From: CAZHGD01 sp964531735
GTDB taxonomy: Bacteria; Armatimonadota; UBA10988
Reading direction: 5' to 3'
Length of the DNA: 44,755 nucleotides
NCBI GenBank assembly: GCA_964531735.1
Contig: CAZHGD010000047.1
Span: 1-44,755 of the forward strand
Each line of letters begins with the position of its first letter. Within the stretch, counting starts at the first letter, position 1. The translations under genes and the position numbers were made by a program. The notes under the pieces are model-generated. The model ran no database searches. It was given only the letters and a program-made list of their open reading frames with translations, and was not told the origin of the DNA. Shown in pieces: positions 22,947 to 30,829 of this stretch.

Positions 22947-24866
22947 CTAGGGTTGAGCCGCGCGCCCACCGACACAGCGGAACCCGACGCTGCTCTGCCG
23001 CGTGTGCGGCACCAGGCCGTTGCGGTAGGTGACGCTCAGCCCGCCCGGCGCGCGACTCCACGAGCCGCCGCGCAGCACCCGCGTCACGCCCGGCGTGAGG
23101 TTGCACGGGTTCCGCCGCGGCATGCGCCGGTACCAGCCGGCGTCGTACCAGTCGGCACACCACTGCCACACGTTGCCCGCCATGTCGAACAACCCGTAGC
23201 GGTTCGGGCCGAACGCACCGGCCGGCGAGGTCATCTCGTAGCCGTCGTCATAGCCTGCGAAGACGACCCAGTGCGACCAGCGGCGCTTGGCGGTCTCATC
23301 GCACAGGTTGCCGGCGCCCGGCGGTGGCTTGGCGCTATCGCCCCAGACGTAGGCCAGGCCCTCCTGCCCGCCGCGCGCCGCCCGCTCCCATTGCGCCTCA
23401 GTCGGCAAGCGCGCCCCGGCCCAGGCCGCGTAGGCATCGGCGCCCCTCCAGGTGACATAGACCACCGGATACAGCTCCTTGCCCGCCGCCGCGACGTACC
23501 GGCCGTCGCGGCGCTCGATCTGCGGGTCGAGGTCCTCGGGCTTGCGGTCGCCCAGCACCGTCAGCCAGTCGAGCCGCGTCGGCTCGTCCGGCCGCGACTC
23601 CACCAGGAAGCGAGCGTACTGCTCGTTGGTCACGTCGTGCAGATCCATCCAGAACGCGTCCACCGCGACCTTGGTCCGCGGGCCCTGGTCGGCCACATAC
23701 TCGCGCTTCATACGGTCGCCAATGGCGCGCCGGCCGTCGTCAAAGGCTTGCTCGATCTGCGCCTCGCTGGCCCCCATCGAGAACTGGCCGGCCGGGACGA
23801 GGACCTGCGGCATGCCGTCCTTGTCGCGCCGCCGGTAGGTCAGGTGCCGCGGCATGGCGCGCCGCTGCTTGGCCAGGTAGGGCGGCAGCGCGCGGTCGAG
23901 CGACGACCCGCGCAGCCAGGCCATCGCCACCAGACCCATCCCCAGCAGCAGCAGCGCACCGACGGCGGACCACCACCAGCGCGGCGGCCGCGGCGGCGGC
24001 ACCGGTCCGGGCGGCACGGGCGCCGGCGCGGTGTGGAGAACCGCGTGCGTGGGATCGTGGGTGGCCGACAGGCCCAGCGCCGCCAGCAGATCGCCGGCGG
24101 AGGGACGAGCCGCCGGGTCCTTGGCCAGGCAGCGCTCGATGGCCGACCGGTACGGCTCGGGCAACTCGGCGGGGATGTTCGGCGGCTCCTCGAGCACCTT
24201 GTGCATCAGCTCGGCCTGGCTGCTGGCCTCGTGAGCCGGTCGCCCGGTGAACGCTTCGAGCAGCGTCACGCCCAGCGCATAGATGTCACTGGCCGGCCCC
24301 ACCTGCCCGCGGAACATCTCCGGCGCCATGTGGGTGAACGTACCCATGATGCCCGAAGCCGCCGTCTGGCTGTCGCCGAAAGCGCGTACCAGCCCGAAGT
24401 CGCCGACCTTCCAGGTGTCGCCGACGCGGAACAGGTTGGCCGGCTTGAGGTCGCGGTGGATCAGGCCCTGGCTGTGCAGGTAGGCCAGAGCCTGCACCAG
24501 AGCCGCGGCGACGGGCCGGACCTGTTCGACGCGCAGCGGTCCCGACCGTCCCAGCTCGTCGGACAACGTGCCGTCGGCCAGTTCGGTGACGATGTAGACG
24601 GCCTCGGCGACTCCCAGCGGCATCGTGCCCGACACGCGGTAGAGCAGCACGTGCGGGTGGTGCAGGCCCGCCAGCGCGTGTATCTCGCGCACGAGCAGGC
24701 GCTGCTGTTCGGGTCCGGGCGTCAGTAACTTGACCGCCACGCGCCCGACCACCTCGCCGCCGAACAGCTCTTCGGCTTCGTACACCTGGCCGAAGCTGCC
24801 ACGGCCGAGTTGCCGAACGAGCCGATAGCGGTCCTCGATCACCAGCCCGAGCAGTTGGTCGGCCAA
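22947..24866 (-). CDS. Membrane Ser/Thr protein kinase fused to an FGE-sulfatase-like domain
   Basis: About 639 residues. The TTG at 24866 is favoured because AGGAGAGG lies 4 bases upstream; GTG 24950 in the same frame lacks a site. The kinase domain is complete: glycine loop GRGSFGQV (about 21-28), AVKLL lysine (46), HRDLKPAN (about 137-144), DFG (156-158) and MAPE (180-183), so it should be active. A proline-rich spacer and one transmembrane helix (about 297-318) follow. The outer part (about 352 to the end) is an FGE/SUMF1 fold: VLVPAGQFSMG, DVTNEQYARFL, RLPTEAQWERAARGG, GNVWQWCADWY, RVLRGGSWSRAP and GFRCV. The catalytic Cys pair of true formylglycine-generating enzymes is not evident (the equivalent segment reads LSVTYRNG), so the domain probably senses or binds a ligand. 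Confidence 0.9.
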   Translation of the reverse strand: MADQLLGLVIEDRYRLVRQLGRGSFGQVYEAEELFGGEVVGRVAVKLLTPGPEQQRLLVREIHALAGLHHPHVLLYRVSGTMPLGVAEAVYIVTELADGTLSDELGRSGPLRVEQVRPVAAALVQALAYLHSQGLIHRDLKPANLFRVGDTWKVGDFGLVRAFGDSQTAASGIMGTFTHMAPEMFRGQVGPASDIYALGVTLLEAFTGRPAHEASSQAELMHKVLEEPPNIPAELPEPYRSAIERCLAKDPAARPSAGDLLAALGLSATHDPTHAVLHTAPAPVPPGPVPPPRPPRWWWSAVGALLLLGMGLVAMAWLRGSSLDRALPPYLAKQRRAMPRHLTYRRRDKDGMPQVLVPAGQFSMGASEAQIEQAFDDGRRAIGDRMKREYVADQGPRTKVAVDAFWMDLHDVTNEQYARFLVESRPDEPTRLDWLTVLGDRKPEDLDPQIERRDGRYVAAAGKELYPVVYVTWRGADAYAAWAGARLPTEAQWERAARGGQEGLAYVWGDSAKPPPGAGNLCDETAKRRWSHWVVFAGYDDGYEMTSPAGAFGPNRYGLFDMAGNVWQWCADWYDAGWYRRMPRRNPCNLTPGVTRVLRGGSWSRAPGGLSVTYRNGLVPHTRQSSVGFRCVGGRAAQP

Positions 24867-25011
24867 TCCGCCTCTCCTGATGGCCGGCTGCGCCCACACC
24901 CCTCCGGGCCTGCCACGCCGAGCGACCGGCGCGGCAGGAGGAGATGGCACCGGCTGAGGTTAAGCATGACATGCCCGGCGCCGCCGCGCCAGGGCAGGTT
25001 GGAGCCCACGC

Positions 25012-25923
25012 ATGCAACTTGGTTTCGTGTCGGCCATACTGCCGGACCAGACACTCGATGAGGTCCTCGACTTCGCCGCCGCCGCCGGCTTCGATTGCGT
25101 CGAGCTGATGTGCTGGCCCACCGGCAAGGCCGAGCGCCGCTACGCCGGCGTCACGCACGTTGACGTCGCCAACCTCGACGACGCCGCCACGGCCCGCATC
25201 CGCGGCCGGCTCGCGGCCAACGGGGTCGGCATCAGCGGTCTGGGCTACTACCCGAACGTGTTGTCGCCCGACGAGGCCGAAGCCGAGGCCTGTCGCACGC
25301 ACCTGCTGCGGGTCATCGACGCCGCCGCGAGGCTGGGCGTCGAGGTGGTCAACACGTTCATCGGGCGCGACTGGACGCGCTCCGTCGAGGACAACTGGCC
25401 ACGCTTCGAGGCGGTCTGGCCCGGTATCGTCGCACATGCCGAAGCCCGTGGCGTCCGCATCGGCATCGAAAACTGCCCGATGCTGTTCACCGCCGACGAG
25501 TGGCCCGGCGGCAAGAACCTGGCGGTCTCACCGGCCATCTGGCGGCGCATGTTCGCGGCCATTCCGTCGCCCAGTTTCGGCCTCAACTTCGATCCGTCGC
25601 ACCTCGTCTGGCAGCGCCTCGATCTGGTCAAGGCCATCCAGGAGTTCGCGCCGCGCTTCGTACACGTCCACGCCAAGGATGCGCGCGTCGACCTGGACCG
25701 CCTGGGCGAGGTCGGCATCCTGGCGCACCCGAACCTCTATCACACGCCGAAGCTGCCGGGCCTGGGTGACGTGAACTGGCCCACCTTCTTCTCCTACCTC
25801 ACCGATGCCGGCTACGACGGCGCGGTCTGCGTCGAGGTCGAGGACCGCGCCTACGAAGGCGGCATCGCGCTACGCCAGGCGGCGCTGCGGCAGAGCCTGC
25901 GCTTCCTGCGCCAGTTGGCCTAG
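25012..25923 (+). CDS. Sugar phosphate isomerase/epimerase-like TIM barrel
   Basis: A 303-residue xylose-isomerase-like TIM barrel (AP-endonuclease 2 superfamily). The ATG start has GGAG 7 bases upstream. Likely metal ligands occur in the usual order: Glu153 in IGIENCP, Asp194/His197 in FDPSHLVW, His220 in HVHAKD, and Glu275 or Glu277 in VCVEVED. The N-terminal GFVSAILPDQTLDEVLDFAA and FDCVELM strand-helix units fit the fold. Related proteins isomerise or epimerise keto sugars or hydroxypyruvate-type compounds; the exact substrate is not readable. It is 14 bp upstream of the deoxyribose-phosphate aldolase gene, implying a shared sugar-breakdown route. It is divergent from the kinase gene across about 145 bp. 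Confidence 0.87.
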   Translation: MQLGFVSAILPDQTLDEVLDFAAAAGFDCVELMCWPTGKAERRYAGVTHVDVANLDDAATARIRGRLAANGVGISGLGYYPNVLSPDEAEAEACRTHLLRVIDAAARLGVEVVNTFIGRDWTRSVEDNWPRFEAVWPGIVAHAEARGVRIGIENCPMLFTADEWPGGKNLAVSPAIWRRMFAAIPSPSFGLNFDPSHLVWQRLDLVKAIQEFAPRFVHVHAKDARVDLDRLGEVGILAHPNLYHTPKLPGLGDVNWPTFFSYLTDAGYDGAVCVEVEDRAYEGGIALRQAALRQSLRFLRQLA

Positions 25924-25937
25924 CTCCGGAGGGCACT

Positions 25938-26624
25938 GTGGACTACACCTACGCCGACATTGCGAAGATGATCGACCATTCGCTGCTCAACCCCACGCTG
26001 ACCGACGAGGAGTTGGAGGCCGGCTGCCAACTGGCGGTCACCTACGATGTGGCCAGCGTCTGCATCAAGCCCTACTACCTGGCGCGCTGCGCCGAACTGC
26101 TGGCGGGCTCGACGGTGGCGCCCAGCACGACCATCGGATTCCCGCACGGCGGGCACGCCACCGCCATCAAGGTGGCCGAAGCCACTCAGGCACTGACCGA
26201 CGGCGGACTGGAACTCGACATGGTGGTCAACATCGGCAAGGTGCTGACCGGCGACTGGGGCTACGTGCGCACCGACCTGCAGGCCGTGGTCGACCTGGCC
26301 CATGGCCGCGGCGGCAAGGTCAAGGTGATCTTCGAGAACGCCTACCTGAACGACCCCCAGAAGGTCCGGCTGTGCGAGATCTGCGGCGAGCTCGGCGCCG
26401 ACTGGGTCAAGACCTCGACCGGCTATGCCACGGGTGGCGCGACGCTGGACGACCTGCGGCTGATGCGCCGGCACTCGCCGCCGCACGTGCAGGTCAAGGC
26501 CGCCGGAGGGGTGCGCACACTCGACGCCTTGCTCGAGGTGCGCGCGGCCGGCGCCACTCGCTGCGGCGCCACCCGCACCGCCGAGATGCTGGACGAGTGC
26601 CGCGAGCGTCTCGCGCCGTCGTGA
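25938..26624 (+). CDS. deoC: Deoxyribose-phosphate aldolase
   Basis: A 228-residue class I aldolase that cleaves 2-deoxyribose 5-phosphate to acetaldehyde and glyceraldehyde 3-phosphate. The Schiff-base Lys is in DWVKTSTGYATGGAT (Lys158), the relay Asp in LELDMVVN (about Asp94), and the second Lys in VQVKAAGGVRT (Lys187). Early motifs MIDHSLLNPTLTDEEL and VCIKPYY are also intact, so it should be active. The GTG start has GGAGGG 4 bases upstream, and the gene lies 14 bp after the isomerase-like gene. The partner barrel, rather than a phosphopentomutase, suggests use in a sugar route other than classic nucleoside salvage, but DeoC-like enzymes can accept other aldehydes. Confidence 0.93.
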   Translation: MDYTYADIAKMIDHSLLNPTLTDEELEAGCQLAVTYDVASVCIKPYYLARCAELLAGSTVAPSTTIGFPHGGHATAIKVAEATQALTDGGLELDMVVNIGKVLTGDWGYVRTDLQAVVDLAHGRGGKVKVIFENAYLNDPQKVRLCEICGELGADWVKTSTGYATGGATLDDLRLMRRHSPPHVQVKAAGGVRTLDALLEVRAAGATRCGATRTAEMLDECRERLAPS

Positions 26625-26640
26625 GGCGCTCGGGCGCGGC

Positions 26641-28242
26641 CTACGGCAGCGCCAGGTCAACGAAGACCAGTTTGGCCGGCTGGGCTGCCGCCAGGCAGCG
26701 GATCTCGAGGCGCTGCACACCATCGTGCAGCAGCGCCGGCGGCACCCGCCAGGCACGATGTTGCGCCGCGGTACCCAGCAGCGCCGGGTAGGGATTCGCG
26801 AACGGCTCGGACCGGTCGGGCTCGTCGGCGAGCGTCGTGCCGTTCAGCACGGCGCTCCACATGCCGTCACCCAGGTCGGTGGTGCTCTGGATCCGCAGCT
26901 TCCCGGGCCGCTGCCAGCCACCGGTAGGTGGTGCCAGGTCGAGGCTGACGGCAGCACTGTCGCCTGCCGCCAGGGTCACCGGCAAGGGCCTCGGCCCCGG
27001 TGGATGGGGCCACACCTCGCCGAGAATGTAGTGCTGTGGTTGCCGAGCCAGCCAGGCGCGATCGGCCAGCCGCCCGAAGATGTGCCAGGGCGGCTCGCAG
27101 AACGGCCCGCGCTCGCCGAAGCCATGCTCGCGGTAGTAGACGAAGTTGAAGGTACTCAGGCCGTCCAGCCCTCGCGCGTAAGCCAGATGCGCCGTGGTGT
27201 AGTACTGCAGATCGGTCGTGCGCCGGTACGAGAAGTTGTCGTAGGCGGCCTCATTGCTCGTGTTCGGACCGACATGCGTGGTGTGCGCCATCTCGCAATA
27301 GACGCCTGCCTCCGGCACCAGCCGGCGAATGGCGGCGGCGTCCGTCTGCTGCTCGGTGAAGAACGAGGGCGACAGGTTGAACATCTCGACGCCGGCCTCG
27401 GCCCAGGCAGCCGGATCGATGCCCAGGGCATCGAAGGAGTCCAGGCGACACGGGATGCGGACACACAACCAGCGCTGGCGGCCCGGCGCCGCGGTGCGGT
27501 CGAGCAAGGCCCGCACCCGGCGGATGAACCCTAGCATGACCGCGCGCCGCTCCGCACTGCTGGTGCGCTGTTCGTCGAAGAAGCGGCAGTGCCTCATGAA
27601 GTCCAGCTCGAAGCCGTCGAGGTCGTACTGCTCGCAGATCTCCTCGATGAAGGCGTACTTGCTGGCCGGCACCTCGGGGATGGCCCAGTTCAGCACCCGC
27701 CCGGCCCAATCGGCCAGGTCGTTGCTGATCCGCCATTCGGGATGCTCGACATGCGTCCTAGTCAGCGTGTGCCAGGCCCAGCCCGGGATCTCATCCGGCG
27801 GCGCGTTCAGGAACTCGTGGCCGTGACTGTCGTTCAGCCGGAGCGAAACGAACGGCGCCAGCCCGTGCTGCCGACAGCGGGCCACGACCACGCCGACAAT
27901 ATCGCCTCCGGCAGCCATGTAGCTGGCGAAGCCACTCCGGGCCGGGTCGAGACCGAAGCGCTCGCGCAGGTAGCGCACATGCTCGTCGAACGGATAGACT
28001 CGACTGCGCCACCACGGCACCCAGCCCACGCCAGGCTGCAGAAGGTGGACGTCGATACCGAGCCCGGCGGTCTCATCGACGCTCGCCTCGATCTGCGCCG
28101 GGCCGAACGGCTTCGCGCGCCTGCCCAGCCAGTCGAACGGCTCGGGCGCATACGGGCTGCGACAGGTCTCGATGTGCGTCGTGTCGTTGCTGTAGAGCAC
28201 GCGGAACGGTGGCTTCATCGGCAGGTTCGCTGGCGACAACAT
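26641..28242 (-). CDS. Uncharacterised TIM-barrel, glycoside hydrolase-like protein
   Basis: About 533 residues; the start is uncertain between ATG 28242 and ATG 28218 (MKPPFRVLYSNDTTHI), neither with a clear ribosome site, and a TTG at 28266 is also possible. No signal peptide. The middle resembles an alpha/beta barrel of the GH10-like/glycosidase type: DVHLLQPGVGWVPWW, ICEQYDLDGFELDFMRHCRFF (the D-G-F-E-L-D-F strand end is a plausible acidic active site), LCVRIPCRLDSFDALGID and VYCEMAHTTH. A beta-rich C-terminal domain (from about 430) follows. Similar proteins occur in Planctomycetota and Verrucomicrobiota-like genomes as hypotheticals (recalled). Carbohydrate cleavage is inferred, not shown. 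Its neighbour on the same strand is a GNAT acetyltransferase gene upstream. Confidence 0.75.
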   Translation of the reverse strand: MLSPANLPMKPPFRVLYSNDTTHIETCRSPYAPEPFDWLGRRAKPFGPAQIEASVDETAGLGIDVHLLQPGVGWVPWWRSRVYPFDEHVRYLRERFGLDPARSGFASYMAAGGDIVGVVVARCRQHGLAPFVSLRLNDSHGHEFLNAPPDEIPGWAWHTLTRTHVEHPEWRISNDLADWAGRVLNWAIPEVPASKYAFIEEICEQYDLDGFELDFMRHCRFFDEQRTSSAERRAVMLGFIRRVRALLDRTAAPGRQRWLCVRIPCRLDSFDALGIDPAAWAEAGVEMFNLSPSFFTEQQTDAAAIRRLVPEAGVYCEMAHTTHVGPNTSNEAAYDNFSYRRTTDLQYYTTAHLAYARGLDGLSTFNFVYYREHGFGERGPFCEPPWHIFGRLADRAWLARQPQHYILGEVWPHPPGPRPLPVTLAAGDSAAVSLDLAPPTGGWQRPGKLRIQSTTDLGDGMWSAVLNGTTLADEPDRSEPFANPYPALLGTAAQHRAWRVPPALLHDGVQRLEIRCLAAAQPAKLVFVDLALP

Positions 28243-28305
28243 AGCAGGACCCGCCAAGCGAAGCAACTCGGCCGCGTGCGGCCGGCGCGGAGGCCGCGAG
28301 CACGG

Positions 28306-29121
28306 TCAGCCTGACGCACCGTTGAGCCAGAACTCCAACCCGGGATGGTCGAGCACGTGCGCAAACCCGACCTTCTCGGCCGTGCGGCGCGAGGCCGCGT
28401 TGCGCGTCCAGCAATGCCAGCCGATCGACGTGATGCCTCGGGCCAGGCAGTGCTCCACGGCCGCCGCCGCCGTGGCCGTGGCGAACCCGCGCCGGCGGTA
28501 GTCGGGATGTGTGCTGATGCCGACCTCCGCGCAGCCATCCACGACACAGTCCGACAGGCAGGCGCAGACGACCTGGTTGTGGTGCAGCAGGCAGAAACCG
28601 AAGCCGCGCTCCAGGAACGCTTCGCGGCCGCCGAAGCCCCAACCGTCGATGGCGTCCACACCCGCCACGTCACTGTCGAGCAGCGGCGCGTCGACCGGCA
28701 CCATCCAGTAGTCGCGCGGCACCATCGCCCGCCAGTCCGCTTGCGGCCCACGGTAGTGCAGATAGTGCTGCGCGCCGGCCTGCGGCGCGAAGTCGGCCAG
28801 CAACGGCTCTACCAGAGCCCCCCAGCCATGGGGATGGTAGTGCAGACACGCGTACCGCCAGCCTTCGCTACGGCCATTGGCCAGCACGCCGCACAGCAAC
28901 TCGCCCGCCGCCTCGGCGAACCGCTCGTCACCCGCCGGGCCGAACAGGTGCCAGCCTTCGGGCGCATAGAGCAGCGTGGCGGTCGGCGACACCGGATCGT
29001 CAGCCCACACCTGGCCGGGGCTCGCGCCGGCCACAACGGCCTGGGCGCTGAGGTAGTGGGTCATCGGGTCGGTCAAATGGCGAATGCGCGCGAAATCGGC
29101 TGGTTCGAGGCGATAGAGCAT
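28306..29121 (-). CDS. GNAT family N-acetyltransferase
   Basis: About 271 residues from the ATG at 29121 (MLYRLEPADF), with AGGAAGG roughly 9-12 bases upstream. The in-frame extension to 29304 is Arg/Ser-rich and unlike the rest, so was left out. The C-terminal third is the acetyl-CoA binding GNAT core: VGISTHPDYRRRGFATATA (209-217 contains the R-R-G-x-A pyrophosphate loop) and WTRNAASRRTAEKVGF. The N-terminal 150 residues form an additional domain seen in the GNAT_acetyltran (ZmaR-like) subgroup, whose first half is often poorly conserved. The substrate is unknown; small molecules such as aminoglycoside- or zwittermicin-like compounds have been found for relatives. It lies 63 bp upstream of the glycosidase-like gene. 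Confidence 0.82.
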   Translation of the reverse strand: MLYRLEPADFARIRHLTDPMTHYLSAQAVVAGASPGQVWADDPVSPTATLLYAPEGWHLFGPAGDERFAEAAGELLCGVLANGRSEGWRYACLHYHPHGWGALVEPLLADFAPQAGAQHYLHYRGPQADWRAMVPRDYWMVPVDAPLLDSDVAGVDAIDGWGFGGREAFLERGFGFCLLHHNQVVCACLSDCVVDGCAEVGISTHPDYRRRGFATATAAAAVEHCLARGITSIGWHCWTRNAASRRTAEKVGFAHVLDHPGLEFWLNGASG

Positions 29122-29206
29122 CGGGCAGTGCACCTTCCTGGGCGGCGCGCATTCTACCCCTGTCGGGCGAGACCGTCCAGCCTGTCTGGCCGCCGAGCGG
29201 CGCGCC

Positions 29207-29236
29207 TTGACTTGAGGGCGGCGGCCGTGCCAGAAT
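29207..29236 (+). promoter_or_regulatory. Promoter match for modAB
   Basis: TTGACT (29207-29212), an 18-bp spacer, then CAGAAT (29231-29236). The -35 box matches five of six bases; the -10 box is weaker. A transcript starting near 29243 would leave a very short leader before GGGAGG (29245-29250) and the modA ATG. No ModE-type palindrome was recognised. Confidence 0.35.
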
Positions 29237-29254
29237 GCGGACACGGGAGGCCCC

Positions 29255-30037
29255 ATGGCGCGGCGCTGGCTTGGGCTCGGCTTGGTCATCTTGGCCCTGC
29301 TCACCGGCTGTGTCCGGCGAACCGAGGGCCGCGCCGATCTATACGTGGCCGCCGCCGCCTCGCTGGCGCCCGTGACCGAGGCCCTCGCCGCAGCCTATGA
29401 GCAGCGCTGTCCGGCCGTGCGCGTGGTCTGGACCTTGGCGGGCTCGCAGCAGTTGGCCGCCCAGATCGAGAGCGGCGCGCCGGTGGACCTGTTCATGAGC
29501 GCCGACTGCTTCCACGCGGTGCGGCTCCATCGTCAACACCTGCTCGAATCGCCCACCTGCCTCGTCCGCAACTACCTCGCTCTGGCGGCGACCGCACGCA
29601 ACCAGCAGGTGGTGACGCTGGACGATGTGGCCAAGCCAGGCGTGCGGCTCGTGCTCTGCGGTCCAGACGTGCCGGTGGGCCGCTACACCGAGCAGGCGCT
29701 GACGGCGCTCGGGCGCGCCGGCCGTGACGAACTGGTCGCCGCGATCCGAGCCAACACGGTGTCCCGTGAGGCCAGCGTGCAAGGCGTGGTCTCCAAACTC
29801 GAACTCGGCGAAGCCGATGCCGGTTTCGTCTACCGTACCGACGTGCTCCGCGCCGGATTGCGTAATGTGCCGCTGCCCGCCGGAGCAGCGCGCCCCGCGG
29901 ACTACCTGATGGGTGTCGTCCGGCGCTCGCGACGGCGGGGCCCGGCCCGCGGGTTCGCGGAGTTCCTGAAGGGCCCGCAGGCCCGTCGCATTCTCGAAGC
30001 GGCCGGCTTCGCCGTGCCCGGTGCGGAGGCCCAGTGA
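29255..30037 (+). CDS. modA: Molybdate/tungstate ABC transporter substrate-binding lipoprotein ModA
   Basis: A 260-residue periplasmic binding lipoprotein: signal helix followed by lipobox LLTGC with the acylated Cys19. The mature part matches ModA: LYVAAAASLAPVTEALAAAYE near the start, WTLAGSQQLAAQIESGAPVDLFMSAD (in two blocks), LALAAT, VLCGPDVPVGRYTEQAL, and EASVQGVVSKLELGEADAGFVYRTD, which carries conserved oxyanion-contact positions. It binds molybdate or tungstate and delivers it to ModB. The ATG has GGGAGG upstream. The last four bases overlap the modB start as GTGA. Molybdate versus tungstate cannot be told from sequence alone. Confidence 0.92.
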   Translation: MARRWLGLGLVILALLTGCVRRTEGRADLYVAAAASLAPVTEALAAAYEQRCPAVRVVWTLAGSQQLAAQIESGAPVDLFMSADCFHAVRLHRQHLLESPTCLVRNYLALAATARNQQVVTLDDVAKPGVRLVLCGPDVPVGRYTEQALTALGRAGRDELVAAIRANTVSREASVQGVVSKLELGEADAGFVYRTDVLRAGLRNVPLPAGAARPADYLMGVVRRSRRRGPARGFAEFLKGPQARRILEAAGFAVPGAEAQ

Positions 30038-30822
30038 GCGACCGCGTCTTCCGTTGCGCCTGCTGGCTCGCCGCCGCGGCATTCGGCGTGTTCCTGGCCA
30101 TACCGCTGGTGGCCCTGTTCCGCTACGTGTCGGTCGCGGGCTTGCTGGCGGCGCTCGGCGAGCGGCGCATGTGGCAAGCGGTCGGGCTCAGCGTCATCAC
30201 CTCCAGCCTCTGCACCCTCGCCGCCGTCCTGGGCGGCCTGCCGTTGGCCTGGCTGCTCACCGGACGGCACGGCCGCTGGGCCCGGCTGGTCACCACCGTG
30301 GCCGAGCTGCCGCTCGTGCTCCCGCCGTCGGTCGCCGGTCTGGCGCTGATCCTGGCCTATGGCCGCTACCAGTGGCTGGGGCCGACGCTCACCCACTTCG
30401 GCATCCGCCAAGTGGCGCTGACGCCGGCCGCGGTGGTCATGGCGCAGACGCTGGTCGCCGCGCCGATCTTCTTCCGGGCGGCCCGCACGGCGCTCGCCAG
30501 CCTGCCGGGGCAGTGCTTGCAGGCCTCGGCGGTCCTCGGCGAGGGCGAGGCCGGCACCTTCGTTCGCGTGGTCCTGCCGCTGTGTCGGGGTGGCCTGCTC
30601 GGCGGCGCCTTGCTGACCTGGGCGCGAGCCATGGGCGAGCTGGGCGCCACGGTGATGTTCGCCGGCACGCTGGAGGGCCGTACTCTGACCATGTCGACGG
30701 CCATCTTCGACGCCTGGCAGCGCGATCTGCGCGAGGCCGTCACGCTGGCCGTCCTGCTCCTGGTGATGGCCGCCGGCGCCATGCTGGCGGCACGTCAGTT
30801 CGCCGGCGATCCCGCGGGATAG
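30034..30822 (+). CDS. modB: Molybdate ABC transporter permease ModB
   Basis: A 262-residue integral membrane protein with five to six helices, matching ModB/CysT-type permeases: VITSSLCTLAAVLGGLPLAWLL, ELPLVLPPSVAGLALILAYG, and an EAA-type cytoplasmic loop around QASAVLGEGEAGTFVRVVLP that docks the ATPase, with AMGELGATVMFAG following. The GTG start overlaps modA by 4 bp. The expected third gene modC (ATPase) is missing: the next gene is convergent rlmN only 7 bp after the stop. The permease must therefore use an ATPase encoded elsewhere. Confidence 0.92.
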   Translation: MSDRVFRCACWLAAAAFGVFLAIPLVALFRYVSVAGLLAALGERRMWQAVGLSVITSSLCTLAAVLGGLPLAWLLTGRHGRWARLVTTVAELPLVLPPSVAGLALILAYGRYQWLGPTLTHFGIRQVALTPAAVVMAQTLVAAPIFFRAARTALASLPGQCLQASAVLGEGEAGTFVRVVLPLCRGGLLGGALLTWARAMGELGATVMFAGTLEGRTLTMSTAIFDAWQRDLREAVTLAVLLLVMAAGAMLAARQFAGDPAG

Positions 30823-30829
30823 CGCTGAC

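Noticed and set aside
22947..23870. Assignment of the C-terminal domain as a working formylglycine-generating enzyme
   Set aside because: The expected catalytic cysteines are not seen and the domain is fused to a kinase.
22032..24728. 898-codon plus-strand frame opposite the methyltransferase and kinase genes
   Set aside because: Antisense shadow of high-GC genes with no domain or start signal.
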